From JADFRG01 sp048054495 (GTDB lineage: Bacteria > Chloroflexota > Anaerolineae > Anaerolineales > E44-bin32): a stretch of 64,000 nucleotides of DNA. The stretch's first letter is position 1, and each line of letters begins with the position of its first letter. Of this stretch, positions 25,224 to 34,252 are shown piece by piece. The DNA lies in the NCBI GenBank assembly GCA_048054495.1, contig JBGMQN010000069.1, forward strand, positions 1 through 64,000, written 5' to 3'. Below the pieces are notes generated by a model that saw only the letters and a program-made list of their open reading frames with translations, searched no databases and had not been told where the DNA came from. The position numbers and the translations under genes were made by a program.

Positions 25224-25934
25224 CTAGCCCGTTTCCTCGGCCAGCTCGACCTTGAGCCGCTCCAGCTCGCTCTCCACGGCGGCAGATCGGGAAAGGCTGG
25301 CGAGCTCACGGTCGATGTCATCGCCCTCTGGTGACAGGACGTCCTCCAGCGCGCCGGAGGCGATGAGGTCGTCAATCGCTTCCACTCGGGATTGCATGGT
25401 CTGGATGCGGGATTCGGCGCGTTCGATGGCATGTCCGGCATCGGCCAGATCCTTCGAGATGCCGCTGGCCGCCTCCTTGACCTGAAGCTGCGCGCGCGAG
25501 GAGTCATAGAGCGCCTTCAGCTCCTCCTTGCGCGACTGGAAAAGCTCGATCTTCTGGCGCATATTGGCCTGACTGGTTTTCAGGCTTTCGACCTGGGCAT
25601 CCAGGGAGGCAATGCTGTCGTTCAGCCCGTTCAGCCGTTCCTGGGCGACGGTCTTTCGTTCCAACGCTCGCGTCGCAAGATCTTCGCGGCCGACGCGCAC
25701 CGCCTGCCTAGCCTGCTCCTCGCTCTTGTCAATCGCCTTCTGTGCCTGACCCCGTTGAGCCTCCAGACTGCGCCGGGCAGTGGACACCTCGACCAAGCTG
25801 TCGCTGATCTGGCGCAGGCTGGCCTGCAGGCGCGTAAGGCTGTAGTCGAGGCTGGCGCGCGGATCCTCCATGCCTTCAATTGCCTGGTTGGCCTTGGCGC
25901 CGAACAGGGCTTTCAAGCGTGCGTAGAAACTCAT
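25224..25934 (-). CDS. pspA: PspA/IM30-family membrane-stress protein
   Basis: 236 residues, all helical, the family that binds and repairs stressed inner membranes (ESCRT-III fold). It begins MSFYARLKALFGAKANQAIE and continues GMEDPRASLDYSLTRLQASL, the conserved helix 1-2 region; long coiled-coil helices follow, ending in an acidic C-terminus. AAAGGAGAG before ATG 25934 sets the start, not the upstream ATG at 25958. It is second in a six-gene run with zinc-ribbon proteins and a two-component system. Confidence 0.92.
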   Translation of the reverse strand: MSFYARLKALFGAKANQAIEGMEDPRASLDYSLTRLQASLRQISDSLVEVSTARRSLEAQRGQAQKAIDKSEEQARQAVRVGREDLATRALERKTVAQERLNGLNDSIASLDAQVESLKTSQANMRQKIELFQSRKEELKALYDSSRAQLQVKEAASGISKDLADAGHAIERAESRIQTMQSRVEAIDDLIASGALEDVLSPEGDDIDRELASLSRSAAVESELERLKVELAEETG

Positions 25935-25965
25935 TCGATTCTCTCCTTTTGATATCACAGGGATA

Positions 25966-26217
25966 TTACGCCGCCACCAACTCTGCTCCGCAGTAGGCGC
26001 AGCGCGTCCAATCGGTCTCCACCGCCCGGTGGCATTCCGGGCAGGCGGTCAGCAGCTCCGCGCCGCAGCGCGGGCAGAAGACAAAATCCTGCTCTACCTG
26101 TGCGCCACACTGTGGGCACGGCTTCGTCGCCGTTTGCGGCCGCTCGAGTTCCATCGGCGACTGCGCTACCTCGCGATGGTTATGTCTGTCTGTGGTGCGA
26201 TGTCCAGTTCCACACAT
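25966..26217 (-). CDS. Double zinc-ribbon protein
   Basis: 83 residues (62 if the internal ATG at 26154 is used). Two zinc ribbons in tandem: CPQCGAQVEQDFVFCPRCGA and CPECHRAVETDWTRCAYCGA. The second is the same tag found on the kinase and the membrane protein of this operon. It is the first gene of the PspA run, 31 bases ahead of pspA. Function unknown; such double ribbons usually mediate protein contacts. Confidence 0.7.
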   Translation of the reverse strand: MCGTGHRTTDRHNHREVAQSPMELERPQTATKPCPQCGAQVEQDFVFCPRCGAELLTACPECHRAVETDWTRCAYCGAELVAA

Positions 26218-26378
26218 TGAATCTTCCTCCGGTTGTTCTTCGGCTACTGTTTCACGGTCTCGTAACCATAGCGGCGCGTGATGAAGCGAATGTGAAGCAA
26301 TGGTGGATTAGCTGTGAAGAAGACTGGTGAGAAGATGGGCGGATGCTGGTAGCTAAGCTGCGTGGAGAGCCTGTGAAT

Positions 26379-26525
26379 TCAGCCCGCGCAGCAGGAGAGT
26401 TGGGCTACATCCTTCTCAAAAGCCATTGCCGCCAGCTTCAAGCCTTCCACCTGCGTCAGGTAAGGAAAGTGCATCTCTCTGAGGTTAGCGACCGTGAACC
26501 CGTTTGTGAGGCCGAATTTCACCGC
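26379..26525 (-). pseudogene. Orphan MerA C-terminal tail, copy 3
   Basis: Minus-strand frame reads VKFGLTNGFTVANLREMHFP, then YLTQVEGLKLAAMAFEKDVA and QLSCCAG with TGA at 26379. It is the best kept of the three orphan tails and ends exactly where MerA proteins end. There is no body, no ribosome site and a stop shortly upstream. It lies just downstream of the SQR-like gene on the same strand. Confidence 0.8.
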
Positions 26526-26552
26526 CGGCGCTGCGGATGTTGACGTCAGCGG

Positions 26553-27785
26553 TTATAGGGAGGCTGGGATCCCAAAGATCTTACTTCCCAGCCGCAGTCC
26601 TGTTCCGGCGACCAGGCGCGTCAACCCCTCACCCAGCCACCACTTGTCGAAGAGCACCTTGCCTTGACGCCATATCCGGCTTGGCTGCCTCAGGTCCACT
26701 TGCGGATCCGGGGTGGCGTAGAAATCACCCGAAGCGAAGCCGGCCACACCACCGCCCATCTCCACCCAGCAATATCCCATCCCGTCGTACTCGTCTGCCG
26801 CCGTCCGCTCCGCGACCTGGGCTGCGAGACGGCGCGCCACAGTCTGCGCCTGACCGTGGGCGAAGACCCCTGCCAAGGGGAGCCGCTTACCATTGGCGAG
26901 TTTGATGAAGGCGATGTCTCCGATTGCGTATACGTTGGCTACATCAGCCGTGGTCACTCGCAGGGTACGGCTGTCGACCGGCACCCAGCCGGCCTCATTT
27001 GCCAGCCCTGCCTGGCGAACCACAGCCGGCGCCTGATGGGGTGGGATGCCTACCAAAAAGTCAAACGCGACCGGTTCCCGGTTTGAGAAAAGCAGTTGCT
27101 TTCCGGAGGGGTCGATCTCGGCCAGCTTCGCATCGGGGATAAAGCCAATCCCCTTGGACTCCAACATGCCCACGACCGCATGTCCCACCTCTGCGCCTGC
27201 CACACCCAGCGGCAAGGCGCCGGGGTTATACACTTCCATCTCGACACGCTGGCGCAGGCCGTGACGCCGGAAGTGATCCTCCAGAAGCAACGCGGTTTCA
27301 AATGGCGCAGCCGGGCACTTGAACGGCATGGAGCTGATCACGACGACCATGCGGCCGCCCTTGAAATCATGCAGGGCATCGCGCAGGCGGGATGCACCGC
27401 TCAGATCGTAAGGCGTGTAGGCCGCCTCGCTGAAGCCCGGCATCGCTTCTGGCGCCAATTCAGCTCCCAGGGCAATGATCAGGAAATCGTACGATTGCTC
27501 GCCGGTCGTGGTCTGGACCGTCGTTTCCGCCGTGTTGATGCCTGTAGCCTCGGCCTGCACGAAGCTCACGCCCCATCGGTCCAGGCGCCGCCCCAAGTCC
27601 AGGGTGGTGGATGCCGGATCACGTTCCCCCAGCATCACGCCCAGGAATGCGGGGGAGAAGAAGTGCTCCCTATTTCTGTCAATGACGACCACCTCGTGCT
27701 CGCCTCCGAGCCTCTTGGTCAATTCGTATGCGGCCACCAGCCCGCCAATGCCACCGCCAAGAATAACAACCCGCTTGTCAATCAT
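26553..27785 (-). CDS. FAD-dependent oxidoreductase, sulfide:quinone oxidoreductase-like
   Basis: About 410 residues. FAD site VVILGGGIGGLVAAYELTKR; second FAD region VYAIGDIAFIKLANGKRLPL; DFLVGIPPHQAPAVVRQAGL is the substrate-side motif of SQR relatives. A Cys occurs in SSMPFKCPAAPFETALLLED, matching the central redox Cys of SQR types; the usual second partner Cys is not obvious, so it may be a type with altered chemistry. The C-terminal part (KVLFDKWWLGEGLTRLV) is an amphipathic membrane-binding tail. It follows the DsrE selenoprotein gene by 247 bases on the same strand, suggesting joint sulfur or selenium redox work. Confidence 0.82.
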   Translation of the reverse strand: MIDKRVVILGGGIGGLVAAYELTKRLGGEHEVVVIDRNREHFFSPAFLGVMLGERDPASTTLDLGRRLDRWGVSFVQAEATGINTAETTVQTTTGEQSYDFLIIALGAELAPEAMPGFSEAAYTPYDLSGASRLRDALHDFKGGRMVVVISSMPFKCPAAPFETALLLEDHFRRHGLRQRVEMEVYNPGALPLGVAGAEVGHAVVGMLESKGIGFIPDAKLAEIDPSGKQLLFSNREPVAFDFLVGIPPHQAPAVVRQAGLANEAGWVPVDSRTLRVTTADVANVYAIGDIAFIKLANGKRLPLAGVFAHGQAQTVARRLAAQVAERTAADEYDGMGYCWVEMGGGVAGFASGDFYATPDPQVDLRQPSRIWRQGKVLFDKWWLGEGLTRLVAGTGLRLGSKIFGIPASL

Positions 27786-28032
27786 CTCTATGCCTCCTCT
27801 GGCTGTGTCATGGAGCAATCGGGCGAATGGCGAAGCTATCAGCCAGGGTGCCTGTGGTTGCGGCCGCAGCAATAACCGCAGGTCTGCCCCTTATGCTCGG
27901 AATGATCTATCGTTGCGACTGAATGCACTTCTGTACCGCCCAAGGGACCATCAGGCGTCGGGGCCTACCCCTCCTCCATCGAAATGCCAGTGACCGGGTC
28001 CTACGCACAGCCCACTCTCCGTGATGTAGACC

Positions 28033-28380
28033 TCAGAAAACCAGGATGCGATCGGCTTCCAGGGTCCAATCCCCTTCCAAATCAAGGTTACCATTTATCA
28101 CGCCTTCGATCTTATCTTCAGGCTCGAGCCCGCGAGCCGCGCTGCAAGTCGCTCAAGTGGCCACCTGACCTCGACGGGCGAGGGATCTGATCATGCGCGC
28201 TATGTTGTAGTATCCATCGGGCGTCTTCTGGCCCTTGCGCGCGCAGAGCACGCCATCACCGGTCAAATAGACCCGAATGGCCACTCCCGACCGCTTGGCC
28301 AGGTTCAACGCCAAACGAAGGGCGTTGTAGGGACGTTCGCCCCCATAGGGTGCATCGTTGATGATGATGAGGGTGCTCAT
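28033..28380 (-). CDS. Selenocysteine-containing DsrE-family protein (UATC)
   Basis: 115 codons, the normal DsrE length, with an in-frame UGA at 28155-28153 (codon 76). Before it: LIIINDAPYGGERPYNALRL and VYLTGDGVLCARKGQKTPDG, typical DsrE/DsrF-like strands. After it the frame gives U-A-T-C-S-A-A-R-G-L-E-P-E-D and WTLEADRILVF, matching the family end where C-G-T-C-x-x-A-R-G is expected. The UGA replaces the first Cys of that pair. A six-pair hairpin at 28121-28138 fits a bacterial SECIS. A broken selD lies just upstream. DsrE proteins carry sulfur as persulfide; a Sec version could carry or sense selenium or soft metals (inference). Confidence 0.83.
28121..28138 (-). promoter_or_regulatory. 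Candidate bacterial SECIS element
   Basis: On the minus strand GGCTCG and CGAGCC form six perfect pairs with loop CGGGCT. The loop starts 21 bases after the UGA and has G at its second position, within the bacterial SECIS rule. Confidence 0.65.
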
Positions 28381-28442
28381 CGGGCCTCCTTATGTGGTTG
28401 CGATTGAGCCGATCGGTGTTGACAGAATACCAGAAACACGCT

Positions 28443-28685
28443 CGCAGCCTCAATTGTGATCACGCGCGCGCCAAGCGGTTTGCTGAGCACCAGCAGATCA
28501 TCCGCCTGCGCGCCAGAGTTGGTGATCATCCACTCAGGGTGAACCCGTCCTGTGGCCGCCAGGCCGTATTTGGGTTTTTGGTCGTCGATGGGGAACGTGC
28601 GCACGGAGCACTGGCAGTGTCGGAAGGCCCCAGCCTGCGCCTCACGAGGCAGCTTTACACCCTCACCCGCAAGGACGTCCGTCCC
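28443..28685 (-). pseudogene. selD: Fragment of selenophosphate synthase (selD)
   Basis: Minus-strand frame contains P-I-D-D-Q-K-P-K-Y-G-L-A-A-T-G-R-V-H-P and ITNSGAQADDLLVLSKPLGA. These match the SelD segment I-D-D-x-x-P-K-Y-G-L-A-V-T-G-x-V-H-P ... N-A-G-A-x-x-G-D-x-L-x-L-T-K-P-L-G-T-G. The catalytic N-terminus with Cys/Sec-Gly-x-x-x-K and the C-terminal half are missing, and the sequence just before I-D-D is scrambled. It is dead here but shows that selenium-assimilation DNA was linked to this locus. An intact selD must be elsewhere if the UGA codons are decoded. Confidence 0.7.
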
Positions 28686-28728
28686 TCCGTAGCATCTCTT
28701 GCGTAGGCAGCATTCTAAGCGCTGAGAT

Positions 28729-29472
28729 CTACTCGACCCCCGGGGCTTGGGTAGGCCGGATGGGGCGGCTTCGGAACGCCAATCTGAACGTTGGATACAC
28801 CATCCAGACAAGCGCGATTCCAAACAAGGCTCCCGTGACGGTGCGCATCAACCAATTGAACGAACCGAACGCGTCGCCCACATAGAAGTCGAGCGGGAAG
28901 GCGTTTTGGGTCAGCACCTGCAGCCAGGCATTCGTGTCGCGAAATCCCAGGCCGGTCAGCTCGCTCGCCATGTGGCTGAAACCATCCAGGGCCATCGGAA
29001 GCGACAAGATGAATACGCCTTTTAGGGAAAGCGGCCTGATCTGCCGGCGGCTGAGACCGAACAACAGCCCCACAAGCAAAATCGAGGAGTAGATCGCCGA
29101 ACAGCGGTTGGCGATTGCCACCTTATAGCCGAAGACTGGGTCACCGAGAATGGCGCGCTGCTCGAAGAAATCCGTCGCTCCAGGCCAAGCGCTCAATATC
29201 TTGTCCATCGGGTACATTAGCTTCTGACCGAAAAGAAAGTAGGAGCGCTGGGGGAGCTGATGGCATGTGAACCCGTAGAGCGTGTATAGAGTGGTTGCCG
29301 GCCCCGTGTAGCCGGCTCTCATCAAGGCCGGGGCCAATAGCGCCCCCAAGACGAACAAGCCAACTAAGCTATTGAAGATCGCCAGCCAATGGCGGGCGAT
29401 CCATGGCCGGCGTGTCCGCGATGTCTTCTCAAGACCGGGCTCCTGCTTAGCACTCGTCGAAGAAGGCGTCAC
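28729..29472 (-). CDS. DUF2085 family membrane protein
   Basis: 247 residues with about five membrane helices. The family signature is clear: TLYTLYGFTCHQLPQRSYFL (C-H-Q-x-P-x-R-S-Y) and ANRCSAIYSSILLVGLLFGL (R-C/D-x-A-x-Y). Function is unknown; the conserved Cys-His pair suggests metal or redox binding. It is expressed away from the DUF3179 gene 108 bases upstream, on the same strand. Confidence 0.85.
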   Translation of the reverse strand: MTPSSTSAKQEPGLEKTSRTRRPWIARHWLAIFNSLVGLFVLGALLAPALMRAGYTGPATTLYTLYGFTCHQLPQRSYFLFGQKLMYPMDKILSAWPGATDFFEQRAILGDPVFGYKVAIANRCSAIYSSILLVGLLFGLSRRQIRPLSLKGVFILSLPMALDGFSHMASELTGLGFRDTNAWLQVLTQNAFPLDFYVGDAFGSFNWLMRTVTGALFGIALVWMVYPTFRLAFRSRPIRPTQAPGVE

Positions 29473-29580
29473 GGCTCAACCTCCGCACCGTCAAGTTCTG
29501 CACGGCGCCGGGTGCTCAAAATCTCTTGGGTGTCGAAATCGAGCAGCCTCGAATCGCAAACTGGGTCGGGCCGTGGAGGC

Positions 29581-30837
29581 CTATGGTTGATAGACCCGGG
29601 TGTCTGGGCGGAAGGCTGCCCAGGAAAACCAGAAATGATCCACTTTCACCAACGGATTGAGGCTCTTGCCCTCGAGTTCGCCGTCAATGGCCTCTCCGAG
29701 AATGTTCCAGCTGCTGCCGGTCTGATCGTCGGTGATGGTGTCGCCGCTGAGGCTGAAGGTCAGGAGGCGTCCATCGACAGTGCGTTCGAAGACGCCATTG
29801 GATCCGACGTCCTGTCCCTGTGCCAGTCTGTTGCTGTCGAGTGCCGAAGCCAGCCCTTGTTGCCAGATGACCACTACCTCGGTCCCTCCGACCGTGTCAT
29901 TGACCACGCCCTGCTCAACCAGGACATCGTTGGGATAAGCGACGGCCTCGCCGTTCAAATCCACGGTCGTGACCCGCGCCATCGGCAGAAGCCGCCCGGG
30001 TGTGGCTGGACCATCGTAAAGGAATGGGGAACTGTTGATGCTGTCATACCCGACGTAAGGATTGCTCCCATAGTTGCGGCTATAGCCAGTCTCCCGTGAC
30101 AGCACTTGCGCGTCCGGGAATGACTCCGCGGCCTCCGACCAGGCGATCGAGGCCGCCGGAAGAAAGGTCAGCTGAGTGCCAAGTAGTTCACCGATCACGG
30201 CGTCGCCGGTCGCCTGCTGCCACCAGCTTTCGGTCTGGCGGTCATACATCAGCAAGTTGCTGAAGCGTAGGCGCCCGGTCGTACCGAAATCCAACCTCCT
30301 GCCATCGACCATCGCGTCAAATACGATAGCCGTGTTGCACAACGGGCAGTAAGTGACCGTTACCGGTTGCCCACCGACGATGTCGTTAACGATTTCGTGC
30401 CAGATCATGATCTGCAGCGGGTAGATGCGGGTCTCGCCGCCGGCCTCCAAGACGGTCACCGGCTCAAGATCCTCCAACCACTCATCCGCTTCGCCAACGG
30501 TGACGAACTGCGGATTGTCGATGGCTGGGATCCCGTCCTTGGGAGGACCGCCGGAGAGAATCTCGGAGTAGGCGATTGAGCGCTTGCTGAAATCGGTGCT
30601 GAACTCTCGTTCGGCGCCGCGCGGCGGAGGCTCTTCCGGCAACTCCGTGGGCGCGATTGATTCGCTGCTTGAATCATCGACCGATTCGATTGCGGTGGGA
30701 GCTTCAATCGATTCGCTTTGCTCGTCAGCCGATGTTACAGGGTCGTCATTCAATGTATCTATGCTCAAGCTTGGGCTGCAGGCGGCGATCACAACCGCCA
30801 GGCCTGCCGCTATATATATGGATCGATTTATGTGCAT
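29581..30837 (-). CDS. DUF3179-domain lipoprotein
   Basis: About 418 residues. The signal peptide ends in a lipobox (AAGLAVVIAACSPS). An acidic Ser/Glu-rich linker is followed by the DUF3179 domain: YPLQIMIWHEIVNDIVGGQP, VTVTYCPLCNTAIVFDAMVD with C-x-x-C, LLMYDRQTESWWQQATGDAV and YPNDVLVEQGVVNDTVGGTE. The conserved His and Cys pair suggest a metal or heme site, but the function is not established. ATG 30837 is used because it begins the signal peptide. Confidence 0.85.
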   Translation of the reverse strand: MHINRSIYIAAGLAVVIAACSPSLSIDTLNDDPVTSADEQSESIEAPTAIESVDDSSSESIAPTELPEEPPPRGAEREFSTDFSKRSIAYSEILSGGPPKDGIPAIDNPQFVTVGEADEWLEDLEPVTVLEAGGETRIYPLQIMIWHEIVNDIVGGQPVTVTYCPLCNTAIVFDAMVDGRRLDFGTTGRLRFSNLLMYDRQTESWWQQATGDAVIGELLGTQLTFLPAASIAWSEAAESFPDAQVLSRETGYSRNYGSNPYVGYDSINSSPFLYDGPATPGRLLPMARVTTVDLNGEAVAYPNDVLVEQGVVNDTVGGTEVVVIWQQGLASALDSNRLAQGQDVGSNGVFERTVDGRLLTFSLSGDTITDDQTGSSWNILGEAIDGELEGKSLNPLVKVDHFWFSWAAFRPDTRVYQP

Positions 30838-31127
30838 TGCTTTGACCTTCAATTCTCCCGCTAAGGACAGTGTAAGAATGTTGTACCGGACAAGAGGTAA
30901 GGTACCTTCCAAGTGCCCGTGTTTGTGCAGTAATCTTCACAAATTTCTCATCTAGGGATGCCGAAAATGCAATCTCCAACACCTAAAGCTGCCTAATGGC
31001 GACCTCCCTCACATAGAGATGCCCATAGTCCGATCTCTTACTTCCGAATCCCTCTGAAAGCCGGATTGACAAACGTGCCAGTACCCGCTAATATTCTGCA
31101 ATATCTGAGTAGGTATTCACGTAACCG

Positions 31128-31442
31128 ATGACCCCTGCGACCGCGGCACAACTCGCGCTAGACGAACAGCTCGCCTCTCGAACGGCCGAACTATTCCGCT
31201 CCCTGGGCGATACCAGCCGAGTGCGAATCATTTCAGTCTTGGCCGCTGGCGAAACGAACGTTGGTGCGCTGGCGGAGGCTGTGGGAATTAGTGAGTCGGC
31301 CATCTCGCATCACATGCGCGGATTGCGCCAGATGCGGTTGGTTCGCGCCCGCAAAGAAGGCCGCCAGGTATTTTATTGCTTGGATGACGATCACATCCTG
31401 GATCTGTTCGAGCGAGGGCTGGATCATGTACTGCACGGCTGA
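31128..31442 (+). CDS. ArsR/SmtB-family zinc-type repressor (CzrA-like alpha-5 site)
   Basis: 104 residues, winged helix (LFRSLGDTSRVRIISVLAAG, ISESAISHHMRGLRQMRLVR). The last helix D-D-H-I-L-D-L-F-E-R-G-L-D-H-V-L-H has Asp and His followed by His at +11 and +14, the alpha-5 Zn/Co ligands of CzrA and SmtB; the ArsR/CadC-type Cys are absent. It probably represses the P1B ATPase gene two genes downstream in response to Zn or Co. AT-rich sequence with partial dyads lies just before the start. Confidence 0.88.
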   Translation: MTPATAAQLALDEQLASRTAELFRSLGDTSRVRIISVLAAGETNVGALAEAVGISESAISHHMRGLRQMRLVRARKEGRQVFYCLDDDHILDLFERGLDHVLHG

Positions 31443-31785
31443 CTCGGAACCGCGCGTCCCGATTCGGCTGCACGTCTTGCTTGTGGTGATGCTGACGGTC
31501 AGCTTGCTCGGCCACTATATGGCTGACGCAGCGGGAATCTCTCCCGAAATTCGCACACTCGGCTCAGGCGGTACGGCCGTGATCGGGCGATCGGCCGAAG
31601 CGACCAGCGGAAGCACTTCGCTTCTGCATCTCGCCTTGTCGATTGGTCACCTCAATCCGATTCAAGTGCTCGCGAGCCTTACCCTGATACTGATGATCGG
31701 GTTTATGTTTCGAACGTTCTCGCCATTCCCCCCGCTGCTGCGCCCTCCAATCTTCTCCAGCCGGGCTTTGCTACCGAGCCTCTAG
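31426..31785 (+). CDS. Small membrane protein between the zinc sensor and the ATPase
   Basis: About 119 residues. ATG 31426 overlaps the 3' end of the repressor gene, so translation is coupled. It has an N-terminal hydrophobic helix (HVLLVVMLTVSLLGHYMA), a Ser/Gly-rich middle and a second helix (IQVLASLTLILMIGFMFRTF). No family recognised. Its place suggests it belongs to the metal export operon. Confidence 0.5.
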   Translation: MYCTADSEPRVPIRLHVLLVVMLTVSLLGHYMADAAGISPEIRTLGSGGTAVIGRSAEATSGSTSLLHLALSIGHLNPIQVLASLTLILMIGFMFRTFSPFPPLLRPPIFSSRALLPSL

Positions 31786-31891
31786 GTCCCGTATAGGACT
31801 TGAGGCAACGCATCCTACTCGTACTCAACAACAACCATCCTTACCGCGGAGCCGCAGGATCGAAGAGCACCGCAAACGTGGAGAACGTCAA

Positions 31892-34252
31892 ATGACGGAA
31901 GCAACCATAGAACTGGAGATTCCCCTGCTGCTGCCGGGGATCGAAGACGATCGGGACGATTGTCTGCAGCGACTTGAGGGGGCCTTTCAAGATCGCAAAG
32001 GTATCTCCCGATCGCATCTTGAACTTGAAAAATCGCCGGCACAGCTCTGCCTTCACTACGACCCGGCTGCAGTCTCTCTGGAGGACGTCCGCCGGCTGGC
32101 CGAACGCGCGGGGGCAGGGATCATCAACCGCTACCATCACGAGCGTCTTCAAATCGAGGGGATGGATTGCTCGGACTGCGCCGTGGTCCTGGAGCACAGC
32201 CTCTCACGGATAGAGGGGGTCCTGAGCGTAAAGGTGAGCTACGCTGCTCAATTAATGCATGTCGAGCTGGACACTCGCCAGACCAGCCGGCGCGCGATCG
32301 AGAAGCGTGTCCGCCAACTCGGTTATCGCGTCCCTGTAGAAGGCATGCGAAGTTGGTATGAAGACAATCGAGAGCTGCTTTTCAGCCTGACCGGCGGCCT
32401 GCTGCTCCTTCTAGGCTGGATCGGATCCCTCGTCCTGGGATTTCCAGCTGCGGCGAGCACGGCTCTGTATCTCGCGGCTTATGTGATCGCTGGATACGAC
32501 ATCACCCGCCATGCCCTACATGCATTGCGTGAGCGGCATCTTGACACCGACTTGTTGATGGTGGTGGCCGCCCTGGGAGCAGCGGCGCTGGGCGAGTTCG
32601 CCGAAGGCGCCCTCTTGCTGTTTCTCTTCAGTCTGGGGCATGCGCTGGAGGAACGGGTACTCGACCGGGCAAGGAACGCGATCCGCGCGCTGGCGGACCT
32701 GGCGCCTAAGATCGCGCTGGTCCAACGCGACGGGGCGGAGATCGCAGTCCCGATCGAGGAAGTTCAGATCGACGAGGTGGTCATCGTCCGGCCCGGGGTA
32801 CGAATTCCGGTGGACGGAGAAGTGCTGACCGGAGAATCCGGGGTCGACCAATCCCCGGTGACCGGCGAGTCGGTCCCAGTCGATAAGACTACCGGCGATC
32901 CAGTCTACGCCGGCTCAGTGAACGGAGAGGGCGCGCTGGAGGTGCGGGTCTCGAAGCTGGCCCGCGACAGTACGCTGGCGAGAGTCGTGGATATGGTCGA
33001 GCGGGCGGATGCCCAAAAGTCGCCCACCCAACAAAGCACTGAGCGATTCACTCGGGTTTTTGTCCCAGCAGTGCTGGTCGTCGCCGCTCTGTTGATCGTG
33101 ATCCCGCCGCTTTTTGGCGTCCCCTTCGCAGTCTCCTTCCTGAGGGCGATGACGCTGCTGGTGGCGGCCTCGCCCTGTGCCCTTGCGCTGGGTACGCCAT
33201 CCTCCATTATGGCGGGCGTTGCACAGGCGGCCCGAAACGGAGTGTTGGTCAAGGGCGGCGTGCATCTGGAGAACCTGGGCCGCCTGCGGGCGATCGCTTT
33301 CGATAAAACCGGCACCCTCACCAGGGGTGAGCCGGACGTGACCGACGTGCTGACCTTCAATACACGAGAAGAGGCATCTGTACTGGCGCTTGCGGCTGCG
33401 GTCGAGAGTCGTTCGGCACACCCGCTGGCCCAGGCAGTGGTGCGATCGGCAGAGGGCCGCGGTCTGCGGCTGCCCCCGGTGGGCGAAGCGGAGGCTGTGA
33501 CCGGTCGAGGCATTAAAGCCCAAGTTGAGGGCAAGCCGGTCTGGATCGGCAACGCCAGGCTCTTTGAGGCGGAAGGCATCGATCTCCCCCAAGCGGTGAT
33601 CGATCCGGTCCAGGCGCTTGAGGCGCAGGGTAAGACCGTCATGTTGGTCAGCGAGGATCGAGAGATCATGGGAGCGATCGCTGTCGCAGATGTTGTAAGA
33701 AAAGACGCTCAGCTTGCGGTCGCGAAGCTCGCCAAGCTCGGATTAGATGAGACGGTTATGCTGACCGGCGACAATGCGCGGGTGGCGGCTCATATCGCGG
33801 ATCAGATCGGACTGACCGACTACCGGGCGGACTTGATGCCGGAAGACAAGCTGCAGGCGATCCAGGCGCTGGTCGAAGAGTACGGCGTGGCCGGCATGGT
33901 GGGAGACGGGGTCAACGATGCGCCGGCGCTTGCCAACGCCACCGTCGGGATCGCAATGGGCGGGGCAGGCACCGATGTAGCCCTGGAGACGGCAGACGTG
34001 GCATTGATGGCAGATGACCTTGGGAAGCTGCCCTTTGCTGTGGGACTGGGGCGGGCGACCCTGGCCATCATCAAACAGAATCTGTTCATTTCGCTTGGCG
34101 TGATCGCCATCTTGGTTGTGCTGGCCCTGGGTGGGCTGGCCAGCATCGGTCTGGCGATCGTGTTCCATGAGAGCAGCACCCTGGTGGTGGTGTTGAATTC
34201 GGTTCGCCTGCTGGGCTTTCGAAACACCTCGTCCGCAGCTGCAAGGGCTTAG
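31892..34252 (+). CDS. P1B-type heavy-metal ATPase with SPC motif
   Basis: 786 residues. The N-terminal ~150 residues form two HMA-like folds; only the second has the metal pair (EGMDCSDCAVVLEHSL). Transport core: actuator loop SPVTGESVPVDK, membrane motif AASPCALALGTPS (S-P-C rather than C-P-C), phosphorylation site AFDKTGTLTRGEPD, H-P dipeptide SAHPLAQAV, hinge MVGDGVNDAPALANA, and a late HESSTLVVVLNSVRLL helix. SPC is linked to Co/Ni/Fe or Zn exporters (P1B-4). With a CzrA-like sensor upstream, zinc or cobalt export is likely. Confidence 0.92.
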   Translation: MTEATIELEIPLLLPGIEDDRDDCLQRLEGAFQDRKGISRSHLELEKSPAQLCLHYDPAAVSLEDVRRLAERAGAGIINRYHHERLQIEGMDCSDCAVVLEHSLSRIEGVLSVKVSYAAQLMHVELDTRQTSRRAIEKRVRQLGYRVPVEGMRSWYEDNRELLFSLTGGLLLLLGWIGSLVLGFPAAASTALYLAAYVIAGYDITRHALHALRERHLDTDLLMVVAALGAAALGEFAEGALLLFLFSLGHALEERVLDRARNAIRALADLAPKIALVQRDGAEIAVPIEEVQIDEVVIVRPGVRIPVDGEVLTGESGVDQSPVTGESVPVDKTTGDPVYAGSVNGEGALEVRVSKLARDSTLARVVDMVERADAQKSPTQQSTERFTRVFVPAVLVVAALLIVIPPLFGVPFAVSFLRAMTLLVAASPCALALGTPSSIMAGVAQAARNGVLVKGGVHLENLGRLRAIAFDKTGTLTRGEPDVTDVLTFNTREEASVLALAAAVESRSAHPLAQAVVRSAEGRGLRLPPVGEAEAVTGRGIKAQVEGKPVWIGNARLFEAEGIDLPQAVIDPVQALEAQGKTVMLVSEDREIMGAIAVADVVRKDAQLAVAKLAKLGLDETVMLTGDNARVAAHIADQIGLTDYRADLMPEDKLQAIQALVEEYGVAGMVGDGVNDAPALANATVGIAMGGAGTDVALETADVALMADDLGKLPFAVGLGRATLAIIKQNLFISLGVIAILVVLALGGLASIGLAIVFHESSTLVVVLNSVRLLGFRNTSSAAARA

